Below are positions 30,680 through 39,650 of a stretch of 39,739 nt of DNA, in pieces. The stretch is taken from the NCBI GenBank assembly GCA_002304995.1, contig DBPV01000103.1:11540-51278 (forward strand), given 5' to 3'. The notes beneath the pieces are model-generated. The model made no database searches. It saw nothing but the letters and a program-made list of their open reading frames with translations, and had not been told where the DNA came from. This DNA is from Syntrophaceae bacterium UBA1411 (GTDB lineage Bacteria; Desulfobacterota; Syntrophia; Syntrophales; Smithellaceae). Within the stretch, counting starts at the first letter, position 1. Every line of letters starts with the position of its first letter. The position numbers were made by a program, and so were the translations under genes.

Positions 30680-32125
30680 CTACATCAAGACGATGTTTTC
30701 TTCTCCCGCGTCCGGCAAGACGGTATCCGGCGCCGCCGCCGCAAGCAAGAGGCCCGCCACTTCCAGCGCCAGGCAAAACCCGAAGGCCGCGTCAAACGCA
30801 CCCGCCAATTCAGCGGGGGCGATCGTGTGCGCCGCCACCCCGGCAATCTTCGGTCCGGCCGCAATCGTGCCCGCAAGCATCGCGCCCGCCACGCCGAGCG
30901 TCGAGCCGAGATTGGTCATCACCCGCATGAGGCCGGAGGCGGCGCCGCGCTCCCGGACCGGCGCTTCGCCCATGACGGCGCTGCCCAGCGGTGTAAAAGC
31001 TACGCCGGTGCCGACGCCCAAAAGCAGCAGGTACAGGGCGACGCAGCCGATGCGCGTCCCGGCGGAAAGCGTCGCCAGAAGCAGCGTCGCGACAACGCAA
31101 AGACAAAATCCGGCGAGAATCGGCCTTCGCACACCGATCACATCGGAGATCCTGCCCGCAATCGGCGCCGTGAGAATCATGCCCACCGGCATCATGAGCA
31201 GAATCAGGCCGGCGTGATCCGCGGGAATGAGCCGGACCATTTCCAGATAAAAGGGCATGACGACCATGACGCCGGCCATTGCCATCTGGATGAACAGAAT
31301 GCCGAAGTTATGGAGCGTGAAGGCCCGGCTGCGAAACAGCGACAGGTTCATGAGCGGCTGGGCCGCCCGGCGCTGGACCAGAAAAAAACCGCTCCCGAAG
31401 ATCAGCGACGCGGCCAGGAGGGCCGCTCCTGCCGCCGGCTTGCGCCCCTGAACAAACGTGAGCCCCGTCACCAGGAGCCCCAGCGCGGCAAACAAAAGCA
31501 AAACGCCCCAAACGTCCATTTTCGCGTCCGGCGCGGCGGGGGCAAAGTGCGGCAGCCGACGCAGGCCGACGAGAATCGCGACGATCCCCACCGGCAGGTT
31601 CACGTAAAAGATGAAGCGCCAGGAAAAGGCGCTGGTCAGAAATCCGCCCACCACGGGGCCCAGCGCCACGCCCAGCATGAGAAACATCGACACGATGCCG
31701 AGCGCCTGGCCGCGCACCGCGGCGGGCAGGCAGGTCGTCACCATCACCGCGCCCAGCGCGGAAATAACGGCGCCGCCCACGGCCTGGAGCATCCGCGCCG
31801 GAATCAGCACGCCGATATCCGGAGCGATCCCGCAGATGAGCGATCCCACCGTAAAGAGCACAAACCCCGCCAGGAAAGTCGGCCGGTAGCCCCGCCGGTC
31901 TCCGAACCGGGAGGCGGCCAGCAGCATGCTGACCATGACGATCAGGTAGGCGTTGATCACCCAGGCAGCCGTGACGGTGGACAAGGCAAAGGATTTGGCG
32001 ATGGCCGGCAGGGCGATGTTGACGATGGTCGCGTCCAGGCCGGCCATGAAGGAGCCCAGCGCAATAACCAGGACGATCGACAGATCGCGGGAAGACATTC
32101 TGGAGGGTGCTGCAGTTTCCGTCAT
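30680..32125 (-). CDS. DHA2-family (EmrB/QacA-type) MFS efflux transporter
   Basis: The 481-residue protein shows about 14 transmembrane helices, as in drug:H+ antiporter family 2. It has the N-terminal FMAGLDATIVNIALPAIAKS with the membrane Asp, motif A-like SRFGDRRGYRPTFLAGFVLF, and motif C-type GVALGPVVGGFLTSAFSWRFIFYVNLPVG. It should export drugs, organic acids or lipophilic toxins. I use the ATG at 32125, nine bases from GAGG; longer starts to 32164 lack an SD. It is expressed divergently from a TPR protein, and its promoter (32185-32213) is close to consensus. Confidence 0.93.
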   Translation of the reverse strand: MTETAAPSRMSSRDLSIVLVIALGSFMAGLDATIVNIALPAIAKSFALSTVTAAWVINAYLIVMVSMLLAASRFGDRRGYRPTFLAGFVLFTVGSLICGIAPDIGVLIPARMLQAVGGAVISALGAVMVTTCLPAAVRGQALGIVSMFLMLGVALGPVVGGFLTSAFSWRFIFYVNLPVGIVAILVGLRRLPHFAPAAPDAKMDVWGVLLLFAALGLLVTGLTFVQGRKPAAGAALLAASLIFGSGFFLVQRRAAQPLMNLSLFRSRAFTLHNFGILFIQMAMAGVMVVMPFYLEMVRLIPADHAGLILLMMPVGMILTAPIAGRISDVIGVRRPILAGFCLCVVATLLLATLSAGTRIGCVALYLLLLGVGTGVAFTPLGSAVMGEAPVRERGAASGLMRVMTNLGSTLGVAGAMLAGTIAAGPKIAGVAAHTIAPAELAGAFDAAFGFCLALEVAGLLLAAAAPDTVLPDAGEENIVLM

Positions 32126-32184
32126 GGCGTTCATCCTCATTATGCGGCAAAGCAAGCCGGGCATCCGGCCGGCTGTCGGGCCAG

Positions 32185-32213
32185 AGTATAGGTAGATTCC
32201 TTCGCGCCGTCAA
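32185..32213 (-). promoter_or_regulatory. near-consensus promoter of the MFS gene
   Basis: On the minus strand TTGACG (32208-32213), 17 bases, TATACT (32185-32190). It lies 30 bp from the divergent promoter at 32243-32270. Confidence 0.75.
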
Positions 32214-32242
32214 GCGTCTCTTCCCGGCGTCTTGAATAGTCG

Positions 32243-32270
32243 TTGACAAGCCCGGCCTTCTTTCTATAAT
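32243..32270 (+). promoter_or_regulatory. consensus promoter of the TPR-protein gene
   Basis: TTGACA, 16 bases, TATAAT. The start near 32277 leaves a leader of about 140 nt before the ATG at 32418. Together with the divergent MFS promoter it explains the 292-bp gap. Confidence 0.85.
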
Positions 32271-32417
32271 GGTTTTGCGCCGCCACAGCTGTGCCGATTC
32301 TTTCCTGCTTCCCGCGGCGAGGCTTTCGTGCAACAGGCATATTGGAATTGGGACTCACTTCCGGCGTCGGGCGTCAGCAGCGCAACGACGCGAGAATTCT
32401 TTTTTGGGAGGCATCCT

Positions 32418-33407
32418 ATGCAGTCCGTTTTTCGCTGTGTCCTGGCGGCTGCGGCCATGATCGTCTTCCTGGCTGCCGCGGCAGCGGCTGAAACCGCCGC
32501 GGTATCCGCTGAAGGCCGATACGTTCTGGGAGATCTCGACACCAAACAGAGCGCCAGAACGCTGGCCCTTCTGGAAGCCAAACGCATCGCCCTGGAAAAG
32601 GCCGGCACCTATGTGGAAAGCGTCTCGGAAGTCCGGGATTCCCGGCTGACGAAAGACGAGATCGTTTCCCTGGCCGCGGGCCTTCTGTCCGTGGAAATTG
32701 TCAAAGAGGACTGGCAGACGGCCGGCGAAAGTATAACGCTGACGCTCTCCATCCGCGCGATCGTGGACACCACCCGCCTCAAAGAGCGCATCGAGGCGCT
32801 GCACGGGCCGGGCGATCCGGAAAGCGTTCGGGCGATGAAAGCGCAAATCGATACCCTCCGCAAGGAACTCGACGACCTGAAGGTCCAGCAGAAGGACGCC
32901 CGGGACAAGACGGCCGACCTGAAGGAACTGACGGCGCGAAACGACGCCATCGTAAGTCGCATGAGCGCCCTCGACGCCCTGCGGGAAGGATTTGCCGCCG
33001 CGCAGGTAAAAAACCACCGGGCGGCCGTCGCCGCCTTTTCGCGCGCGCTGGAAATCGATCCCGACATGGCCGACGCTTATGCCGGCATGGCCCTTTCCTA
33101 CCGGGCCCTGGGCGACCGGCATAAAGCCGAGGACATGCTCGACCGGGCCGTGCGGATCAATTCCGACACGCCCGCCGTCCACTTTGCCACCGCCCGGATC
33201 CGGTTTAGCGAAAAACGATACGAACAGGCGCTGGAAGCCATCGATCGGGCAATTACGCTGCGGCCCGGCAATGCCTCCTATTACTGGCTCCGGGCCCATA
33301 TCCGCGAAAAACTGGCACTGAAAGAAAAAGCGCTGGAGGATTATGCAAGAGCGTGCCGGATGAATCTCCCCCGGGCCTGTCGGCAGGCCGAAGCGTTGAA
33401 AAATTAA
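32418..33407 (+). CDS. exported TPR protein with an LPP20/FlgT-N-like head and coiled coil
   Basis: The 329-residue protein has a signal peptide (cleavage near residue 24), a head domain (about 25-125: TLALLEAKRIALEKAGTYVESVS ... LTLSIRAIVDTTRLKERI) resembling the N-terminal domain of FlgT and similar envelope proteins, a coiled coil (about 140-185: MKAQIDTLRKELDDLKVQQKD) and at least three TPR repeats (about 195-325: AVAAFSRALEIDPDMADAYAGMALSYRALG, AEDMLDRAVRINSD, ALEAIDRAITLRPGNASYYWLRA). It is probably a periplasmic scaffold. Start ATG at 32418 follows GGGAGG; longer frames to 32328 lack an SD and a signal peptide. Confidence 0.85.
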   Translation: MQSVFRCVLAAAAMIVFLAAAAAAETAAVSAEGRYVLGDLDTKQSARTLALLEAKRIALEKAGTYVESVSEVRDSRLTKDEIVSLAAGLLSVEIVKEDWQTAGESITLTLSIRAIVDTTRLKERIEALHGPGDPESVRAMKAQIDTLRKELDDLKVQQKDARDKTADLKELTARNDAIVSRMSALDALREGFAAAQVKNHRAAVAAFSRALEIDPDMADAYAGMALSYRALGDRHKAEDMLDRAVRINSDTPAVHFATARIRFSEKRYEQALEAIDRAITLRPGNASYYWLRAHIREKLALKEKALEDYARACRMNLPRACRQAEALKN

Positions 33408-33464
33408 AAACGGTCGGCGGTATTTTTTATTGTTTTAAAACCGGATGATGAAAGGAGCTTTCGT

Positions 33465-33914
33465 ATGATTTCAAAAATTCTCGTTCCAACGGACGGATCG
33501 AAGACCTCCCGCAAGGCGGCCGCTTATGCCGTGGATCTTGCCGGCCGGCTTGGCGCATCCCTCATCGTCGTCACCGTGATCGACAAACGCCTGTTTCTGG
33601 GACAGACGATTCCCGCGTCCAAAACACCCAAAAACATGGAAGAGACGGTGGAAGATTACCTGCGGGGCGTCGCCGACGGATACCTCGGGGACATCCGGAA
33701 ACTCTGCGCCCGGCGCGGCGTGGAGTTGAAGACCGTCACACGCGTGGGATATCCCGTCGAGGAAATTCTCGAAGAGGCCAGAAAGTCCCGGGCGCACCTG
33801 ATCGTCATGGGGTCGCGGGGCAGAAGCGCCCTTTCCGCCACCGTTCTGGGCAGCGTCTCCTACGGCGTGCTCCACAACGACAAGAACATCCCCATCCTGA
33901 TTGTGAGGGAATGA
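33465..33914 (+). CDS. universal stress protein UspA family
   Basis: The 149-residue protein shows the Usp fold and the complete ATP-binding signature G-x2-G-x9-GS (GSRGRSALSATVLGS), so it is an ATP-binding member rather than a UspA-like non-binder. ILVPTDGSKTSRKAAAYAVDLAGRLGASLIVV is the usual N-terminus. A segment KRLFLGQTIPASKTPKNMEETVEDYL between strand 2 and helix 2 is a family-typical insertion. It follows the TPR gene by 57 bp (SD AAAGGAG) and may be read from the same promoter. Function: general stress response; the target is not known. Confidence 0.95.
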   Translation: MISKILVPTDGSKTSRKAAAYAVDLAGRLGASLIVVTVIDKRLFLGQTIPASKTPKNMEETVEDYLRGVADGYLGDIRKLCARRGVELKTVTRVGYPVEEILEEARKSRAHLIVMGSRGRSALSATVLGSVSYGVLHNDKNIPILIVRE

Positions 33915-33968
33915 CGGCCTCCCGGAATTGCCCCGGGCCGGTCCTCCCGCAATCGGCCACTCAGGACC

Positions 33969-36845
33969 TCACAGCGGAAAGGGCCGGTGGTTTTTTAACA
34001 GTTCGGCGAACCGTTCCGGTTCCACCGGCTTGCTGAAATAATATCCCTGCATCTGATCGCAGGTGTGCTTGCTGAGAAAATTCATCTGATCCTGGTTTTC
34101 CACGCCTTCGGCCACCACCGTCAGATTGAGGGTCTTGCCCATCGCGATGATCGCTTCCGCAATGGCCTGGTCTTCCGGATCGCGGGCGATGTTGCGGATG
34201 AAGGACCGGTCGATTTTCAGCGTGTCCACCGGAAAATGCTTGATCTTCGCGAGCGACGAATAGCCGGTGCCGAAATCGTCGATGGCAAGCCGCACGCCCA
34301 TGTTCTTGATCCGGGTCAGAAGATCGATAATGCGGGCGGGATCGTGCATGACCATGCTCTCCGTAATTTCCAACTCCAGGTAGGCGGCGTCCAGGCCTGA
34401 ATCCTGAAGCGCTTTTTCGATATCCGCCATCAGATTGCCGTCCGTGAGCTGGCGCAGCGACAGATTGACCGCCATGGTCACCGGCGGCAGCCCCTCGCGC
34501 TGCCAGGCAACATTCTGTGCGCAGGCCCGGCGCAGCACCCAGCGGCCGATGGGCACGATCAAACCCGTTTCTTCGGCAACCGGTATGAACTGCATCGGCG
34601 TAAGCTCTCCCAGCTCCGGGCTGTGCCAGCGCAAGAGCGCTTCCACGCCGCTGATGGCGCCCGTTTTGCAATCCTTCTTGGCCTGGTAGTGCAGGGACAG
34701 TTCGCCGCGCTCCAGGGCAAAGCGCAGATGCGTCTCGATGTTCAGCCGTTCGATCGCCTTCGACTTAATCGTCCGGGCATAAAACTGGTAATTGTTCTTG
34801 CCTTCCTCCTTGGCGAAATACATGGCGATGTCGGCATTCTTCATGAGGGTCTGCTCGTCTGGGCCGTCTTTCGGATAAAGGCTGACGCCCACGCTGGCCG
34901 TCACGCGGCATTCTTCGCCCCGGAGCATAACGGGTTCCATGGCGGCGGCCAGCACCTTGCGGGCCACCATGGCGGCGTCGTGTTCCTCGGCAATTTCCTC
35001 CACCAGAACAACGAATTCATCCCCGCCCAGGCGGGCGACGACATCCATGGCCCGCAGCGCCTGCCGGAACCGCCGGGCGATTTCCTGAAGGAGCTGATCG
35101 CCCGCCTCGTGCCCCAGCGTATCGTTGATGATCTTGAAGCGGTCCAGATCGACAAAGAACACGGCGAATTTCGTCCGGTGACGCTTGGCGGACTGAATGG
35201 CGTGCTGGAGCAGTTGGCCGAAAAGCATGCGGTTGGGCAGCCCCGTGAGACCGTCGTGCGTGGCCAGGTAATGGATGCGCTCCTCGTCCTTCTTGCGCTG
35301 CGTGACGTCGCGGGCGATTCCCCGGAAGCCGGCGGGCTTGCCCCGGGCGTCCCGGATCAGCGACGCGGAAATCTCGTGAAAAGCTTTTGTGCCGTCCTTG
35401 TGAATGAGTTCAAAAGCGTAGGCCCGAACCGGCCGGCCGGTCCGGTAGATTTCCACAAAAAGACGGCGCAGCGCCTTGGCGTTTCTTTCATCCGTGAAAA
35501 TGTCGGTGCCCCTGCCGATCAGTTCTTCGCGCGCGTAGCCGATGATCCTGCACTCCGCGTCGTTGACGAACGTGAACACGCCGCGAAGATCGGTTTCGAA
35601 GTAGCCGTCCTCCATTTGTTCGATGATGCTCCGGTACCGCTCTTCGGACTGGCGCAGCGCTTCTTCCATCTGCCTGCGCGCGCTGATGTCGCGCGAATTG
35701 CCCCGAAAGCCGACCGGCCGGCCTTTTTCGTCCCGGATCAGGGACAGGGAAAGCTCGTAGATGCCCATCGTGCCGTCCTTGTGCCGGACGCGGTGTTCAA
35801 ACGCGTTGACCTGCCTTCCCGTCTCGTAGACCTCGCTGAAAACCTCGTACGTCCGCCGGGCCTGCTCCTTGTCCTGCATCTGCTGGTTGGACATCCCGAT
35901 CAGTTCTTCCCGCGAATAGCCGAGGTGCCGGGGAATGACGTCGTTCACGAACGTGATCCGGCCTGCGAGATCCGTTTCGAAATAGCCGTCCACGATGCTG
36001 TCGATAATGCCGCGGTATCGCGCTTCACTTCCGCGCAGCGCTTCCTCGGATCGGTGCTGTTCGGTTCTGTCGCGCACAATGCCGCGAAAAGCGACGATCC
36101 GCCCGGCTTCGTCCCGGATCGGCGTAATAGAGGTCTCCAGGAAGCGCCGGCTGCCGTCTCCGGCTATGACCTCATAGTCCACTTCTTTTTCGGATTGGCC
36201 GGTGGTGAAGACTTTGTGATAGGCCGCAAATATTTTCCGGGCGTTTTCCTCGTCCATCAGGTCGCGGAAATTTTTCTTCAGGAGCTCTTCGCGGGATCGC
36301 GCCTGAATGCCGCACAGCGCGTCGTTGAAAAAAATCAGGTTGCCCCGCAAATCGAGCTCCGCATAGCCGTCTTCGATGTTCTCCAGGACGGAGCGGTATT
36401 TTTCCTCGTTTTGCACGAGCGAATGCTCGATGGCCTTGCGTTCGGTAATATCCATGCAGCTGCCGAGCGCCGCGCGCCTTCCCCGGCGGGCAACGGAGGA
36501 AATCGTTTCCAGAATCCACAGGGCCTGGCCGTCTTTCCGGATCAGCCGGTATTCATAGGAAGGTTCGGCGCTTTGGCCCTTGAAAATCCGGATGGCGCTT
36601 TGGCGGACCGTCTCGCGATCGTCGGGATGCACCAAATCCAGGGGGTTGCGCCCGATCAGCTCGGCCTCGGAATGGCCGGTAAGCTTCCGGTACAAGGGAC
36701 TGACGTAAGCCAGCGCGCCCTCCTCGACGATATAGATGCCGACGCCGACGGAGTCGATGATTTCATGGAAAAATCGGGAAAGGTCTTTGCGCCCGGATTT
36801 GCGCCTGTTTCCGGAGCCTGTTATTGCCTTCGATTGAACCGCCAT
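33969..36845 (-). CDS. four-PAS diguanylate cyclase/phosphodiesterase (GGDEF-EAL)
   Basis: The 958-residue cytoplasmic protein has four PAS/PAC units (about 25-140, 160-275, 285-395, 405-515), then GGDEF (about 535-690) and EAL (about 705-955). PAS 2-4 are close relatives of each other (DGYxETDLxGxxTFVND), suggesting duplication. The GGDEF motif is intact (LGGDEFVVL), with the inhibitory I-site RxxD (RAMD) five residues before it. The EAL motif (EALLRWHSPE), ITESMVMHDP, the DDFGTGYSSL loop and EGVEN are also present. Both activities on cyclic-di-GMP are therefore possible. The ATG at 36845 follows GGGGGTTGAG. No transmembrane segment is seen. Confidence 0.95.
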   Translation of the reverse strand: MAVQSKAITGSGNRRKSGRKDLSRFFHEIIDSVGVGIYIVEEGALAYVSPLYRKLTGHSEAELIGRNPLDLVHPDDRETVRQSAIRIFKGQSAEPSYEYRLIRKDGQALWILETISSVARRGRRAALGSCMDITERKAIEHSLVQNEEKYRSVLENIEDGYAELDLRGNLIFFNDALCGIQARSREELLKKNFRDLMDEENARKIFAAYHKVFTTGQSEKEVDYEVIAGDGSRRFLETSITPIRDEAGRIVAFRGIVRDRTEQHRSEEALRGSEARYRGIIDSIVDGYFETDLAGRITFVNDVIPRHLGYSREELIGMSNQQMQDKEQARRTYEVFSEVYETGRQVNAFEHRVRHKDGTMGIYELSLSLIRDEKGRPVGFRGNSRDISARRQMEEALRQSEERYRSIIEQMEDGYFETDLRGVFTFVNDAECRIIGYAREELIGRGTDIFTDERNAKALRRLFVEIYRTGRPVRAYAFELIHKDGTKAFHEISASLIRDARGKPAGFRGIARDVTQRKKDEERIHYLATHDGLTGLPNRMLFGQLLQHAIQSAKRHRTKFAVFFVDLDRFKIINDTLGHEAGDQLLQEIARRFRQALRAMDVVARLGGDEFVVLVEEIAEEHDAAMVARKVLAAAMEPVMLRGEECRVTASVGVSLYPKDGPDEQTLMKNADIAMYFAKEEGKNNYQFYARTIKSKAIERLNIETHLRFALERGELSLHYQAKKDCKTGAISGVEALLRWHSPELGELTPMQFIPVAEETGLIVPIGRWVLRRACAQNVAWQREGLPPVTMAVNLSLRQLTDGNLMADIEKALQDSGLDAAYLELEITESMVMHDPARIIDLLTRIKNMGVRLAIDDFGTGYSSLAKIKHFPVDTLKIDRSFIRNIARDPEDQAIAEAIIAMGKTLNLTVVAEGVENQDQMNFLSKHTCDQMQGYYFSKPVEPERFAELLKNHRPFPL

Positions 36846-36884
36846 TCTCAACCCCCGCAAGCCTCTGGACCTCTTGGCGCTGCA

Positions 36885-36913
36885 ACAATGGCACAAATTT
36901 GGAACATTTTCAA
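36885..36913 (-). promoter_or_regulatory. possible promoter of the GGDEF-EAL gene
   Basis: On the minus strand TTGAAA (36908-36913), 17 bases, CATTGT (36885-36890), preceded by TGTGC. It lies in the 101-bp gap after the acyl-CoA synthetase gene. Confidence 0.4.
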
Positions 36914-36946
36914 CCGCGCCGGCGCTGTTTCGCCCGCGGACTTTCC

Positions 36947-38392
36947 TCAGGCGCGCCGGCCGATCTCGGCCCAGCGGCAAAGACTGGCGGCGGCTTTCAC
37001 CGTCTGCTCCAGCGAGGCATAAACCGGAAGCCCCGCGGCCGCAAAAGCATTCTTCAGCAAGAGATTGTGACGCCGGTCTTCCTCGTCTTCGAGGTACGGG
37101 TCCAGGGAAACCGTGACCAAAACGGGTTTTTGCGCGTCGGCCTTTGCCCGGCTCAAGCCCTCGACCATCAGTTCGCGCAGCCGTCGCATGTGGGCGTCGA
37201 CGTCGCGGCCCATCACGCGCCGCAGGTAGCGGAACTGGTCGAATTGAAAGACCAGCATGTCGATGCCGGGATCCGCGGCGACGATCCGGATGATGTCGGC
37301 GATGTTTCCTTCCGGCTTGATGTTGTAGTAAATGGGCCAGGCGTCCAGGGGATTGCCGATGCCGGTTCCGGCCGCCGGAACCAGCGCGCGCAGAGCTTCA
37401 ACGGTAGCCGCGGCAAACCGGGGCACGGCAATGCCGGCCTGATGGCACAGGTCGGTCTGAATGACGCTGAAGCCGCCGGAATTGGAAATGAGCGCCATCG
37501 ACCGTCCGGCGGGAAGCGGCGAGTTTTCCCGGGCGATCAGGACATTGACCATCTCGTCAAAGTTTTCCACCTGCAGAACGCCGCACTGTTTGAAGAAGCC
37601 GCGCCAGATGTCGGGAGCGCCGGCCAGAGACGCGGTATGCGAGGCGGCGGCGCGCATGCCCTGCTCGGTCATGCCGCCCTTGATGGCAACCACCGGCTTC
37701 TGCCCTGCCGCGCGCGAAAGCGCCCGGCAGAGGCGCGGGGCGTTGCGCGTTCCTTCCACGTAAAAGGCGATGATGTGCGTATCCGGATCGTCCGTCAGGT
37801 AGTCGAGAAAATCGGCGCCGTCGAGATCGGCGGCGTTGCCGTAACTCACCACTTTGCTGAAGCGGAGGTTCTTGGTCATGGCAAAGTAGGAAAAGGACTC
37901 GGCGAAACTGCCGCTCTGCGCGACGACGCCGATGTGTCCTTCCTCAAGCGGCGATTCCGGCACGATGGCCAGGCCCGCCTTCGGACAGTACACGCCGAAG
38001 CAGTTGGGGCCGATGAGGCGGATGCGGCCCCGGGCGATTTTTTTGAGCTCCTCTTCCCTGGCGATGCGCTCGGGCAGGCCCGTTTCGCTGAAGCCGGCCG
38101 TGAAGATCTGCGCGACCTTTACGCCCTTCTCAATGCATTCCTCCAGAATCTTCGGCAGGACCGCTGCGGAAACGGCGATGCTCGCGTAATCGACGGGCGC
38201 TTCCACGTCCAAAATGCTGGAGTGGCATTTCCGGCCCAGCACCTCCGTATATTTCGGGTTCACCAGGTAGAGGTGCTCCCGGATTTTCGTTTTCATCTGG
38301 GAGAGCGTTGCAAAATCCGAAGGGGACGCTCCGATCACCGCCATGCCGCGCGGATTAAAGACGGCTTCCAACACGTTTTCTTCCGCTTTCAT
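36947..38392 (-). CDS. ADP-forming acyl-CoA synthetase, alpha subunit (CoA-ligase) type
   Basis: The 481-residue protein has the CoA-binding domain (about 8-130: NPRGMAVIGASPSDF, VKVAQIFTAGFSETG, RIRLIGPNCFGV) and two succinyl-CoA-ligase-like domains. The catalytic phospho-histidine is His252 in ASHTASLAGA, the same context as in ADP-forming acetyl-CoA synthetases, which conserve energy as ATP from acyl-CoA. The ATP-grasp beta domain is absent and no beta-subunit gene is adjacent, so it must pair with a subunit encoded elsewhere. I use the ATG at 38392 (SD AAGGAGGAATCT), not the open extension to 38533. In syntrophs this enzyme class helps make ATP from acyl-CoA intermediates. Confidence 0.9.
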   Translation of the reverse strand: MKAEENVLEAVFNPRGMAVIGASPSDFATLSQMKTKIREHLYLVNPKYTEVLGRKCHSSILDVEAPVDYASIAVSAAVLPKILEECIEKGVKVAQIFTAGFSETGLPERIAREEELKKIARGRIRLIGPNCFGVYCPKAGLAIVPESPLEEGHIGVVAQSGSFAESFSYFAMTKNLRFSKVVSYGNAADLDGADFLDYLTDDPDTHIIAFYVEGTRNAPRLCRALSRAAGQKPVVAIKGGMTEQGMRAAASHTASLAGAPDIWRGFFKQCGVLQVENFDEMVNVLIARENSPLPAGRSMALISNSGGFSVIQTDLCHQAGIAVPRFAAATVEALRALVPAAGTGIGNPLDAWPIYYNIKPEGNIADIIRIVAADPGIDMLVFQFDQFRYLRRVMGRDVDAHMRRLRELMVEGLSRAKADAQKPVLVTVSLDPYLEDEEDRRHNLLLKNAFAAAGLPVYASLEQTVKAAASLCRWAEIGRRA

Positions 38393-38482
38393 AGATTCCT
38401 CCTTAGCGTGCGCCGCAGAGGGTTCCTCTACCACACCTCGCCCGGCAAACGAAGGAAAAAAAGGCGCCGGGCGGATTGCGCA

Positions 38483-38511
38483 TTGACTTTGGCCGTGCAG
38501 GCGGGTAGCGT
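38483..38511 (+). promoter_or_regulatory. possible promoter of the methyltransferase gene
   Basis: TTGACT, 17 bases, TAGCGT; the -35 is good and the -10 poor. It sits about 20 bp before the ATG at 38532, too close to be strong; a start further upstream is also possible. Confidence 0.3.
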
Positions 38512-38531
38512 TCTTGATCAAGGAGAAAGCC

Positions 38532-39371
38532 ATGCCGCAAAGCCCCCTTAAAAAACGGACCGCAAAAAAAACGCCGCAACCGACTTCCGTAAACGCCGAT
38601 CCGCGCTACTGCGGCCTGAAGGACGCCGTGAAGCGCGGCTGGTATAACCTGGCCACCGGCGAACTCTTTGCGGGCTTTCGCGTGACCCGCGACGACGTGG
38701 TCCTGGACGCCGGCTGCGGCGAAGGCAATGCCGTTTTGTTTTGCGCCAGGCAGGGCGCGCACGTCGTCTTTGCGGACGTCGATGAGCGCAAGGTCGCGGC
38801 GCTCATCGAAAAAGCGTCCCGGACGTCCGCCCGCAAAGTCGAAGGCTTCGTGAGCGACTGCCTGCCCCTGCCCCTGCCGGACGCTTACGCCACCAGAATC
38901 CTGGCCACGGAAATGCTGGAGCATACCGCAAATCCCGCGGCCATTCTTGCCGAGCTTGTGCGCGTGGGAAAATCCGGCGCGAAGTACCTCATCACGGTGC
39001 CCGACGCCCGTTCGGAAAGGCTTCAGGAACCGGTGGCGCATCCGGTTTATTTTTCCCCGCCCAACCACATTCAGATTTTCGACCGGGAGCGGTTCACGGC
39101 TCTGGTGGAAAACGCGGGACTTGCCGTGGAGCGCTGCGAGACGTGGGGATTTTACTGGACCGTTTTCATGTCGCTGTACTGGCTTGTCCGCCGAAGCGAC
39201 AAGATGAACGGCGCCGTCCTGGACCAGATCGCGCCGCCCTACCATCCGGTTTTGCAAAGCTGGGCCGACACGTGGGCGCAGGTCATGGAGCTTCCCGGCG
39301 CGGAAATCCTCATGGAATCCTTCGACCGGTTTCTGCCCAAAACCCAGGCCATCATCGCGTCCAAGCCCTGA
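38532..39371 (+). CDS. class I SAM-dependent methyltransferase
   Basis: The 279-residue enzyme has motif I VLDAGCGEG (57-65), the acidic ribose-binding residues in FADVDERKV (Asp82/Asp84), a LATEMLEHTANP motif IV segment and KYLITVPDA. The fold matches methyltransferase-11-type enzymes, as used on small molecules, lipids or quinones. An N-terminal lysine-rich leader (SPLKKRTAKKTPQP) is unusual. The substrate is unknown. The ATG at 38532 (six bases after AAGGAG) is preferred over 38514. It is divergent from the acyl-CoA synthetase gene. Confidence 0.85.
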   Translation: MPQSPLKKRTAKKTPQPTSVNADPRYCGLKDAVKRGWYNLATGELFAGFRVTRDDVVLDAGCGEGNAVLFCARQGAHVVFADVDERKVAALIEKASRTSARKVEGFVSDCLPLPLPDAYATRILATEMLEHTANPAAILAELVRVGKSGAKYLITVPDARSERLQEPVAHPVYFSPPNHIQIFDRERFTALVENAGLAVERCETWGFYWTVFMSLYWLVRRSDKMNGAVLDQIAPPYHPVLQSWADTWAQVMELPGAEILMESFDRFLPKTQAIIASKP

Positions 39372-39431
39372 TTGCCGGCTCCGTCCTGCGAATTTATTGC
39401 AAAGAAAACTGCCACCCTGATTTTTTTGACA

Positions 39432-39470
39432 GTCGTGGGCGTTTGCCTTGCTATTCGCGCCACGACGCTT
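39432..39470 (+). repeat. inverted repeat with possible hairpin downstream of the methyltransferase gene
   Basis: GTCGTGG (39433-39439) and CCACGAC (39460-39466), with GCG/CGC inside, flank about 20 bases. Its T-tract (TTTTTTT) precedes the stem rather than following it, so terminator function is unlikely on the plus strand. Confidence 0.4.
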
Positions 39471-39476
39471 TATAAG
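39448..39476 (+). promoter_or_regulatory. possible promoter of the edge ORFs
   Basis: TTGCTA, 17 bases, TATAAG; start near 39483, before the small coiled-coil ORF at 39513 and the DUF488 gene at 39651. The region is visibly more AT-rich than the rest of the window. Confidence 0.45.
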
Positions 39477-39512
39477 ATTCGAAAATTTTACCCAAAACAT
39501 CCGGCACACACA

Positions 39513-39647
39513 ATGGATGATCAAACGCTTCTGGAAAAATACCGCGCCCTGACGGCTGAAAACGAACTCCTGAAAAAGGAAAACGCCCGGCTCAAAGCGC
39601 ATGTTAGGAGCACAACTGCAAAAATATTTTGCTTTCACTACGTTTAA
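39513..39647 (+). CDS. short coiled-coil ORF (44 aa), probably remnant or small protein
   Basis: The 44-residue frame begins MDDQTLLEKYRALTAENELLKKENARLKAH, a leucine-zipper-like coiled coil, then VRSTTAKIFCFHYV. The N-terminus resembles the coiled-coil leader I recall from TOTE-conflict-system and similar restriction/primase proteins, after which those proteins run on for hundreds of residues. Here the frame stops early. I have no database check, so it may be a truncated defence-gene remnant, a small protein or non-coding. No strong SD precedes the ATG. Confidence 0.3.
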   Translation: MDDQTLLEKYRALTAENELLKKENARLKAHVRSTTAKIFCFHYV

Positions 39648-39650
39648 ACC

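Noticed and set aside
34623..37022. 799-codon plus-strand open frame
   Set aside because: It mirrors the GGDEF-EAL gene; the repeated pattern in it only reflects the tandem PAS copies on the other strand.
39427..39456. TTGACA...TATTCG promoter at the right edge
   Set aside because: The spacer would be 20 bases; the TTGCTA-17-TATAAG pair slightly downstream fits better.
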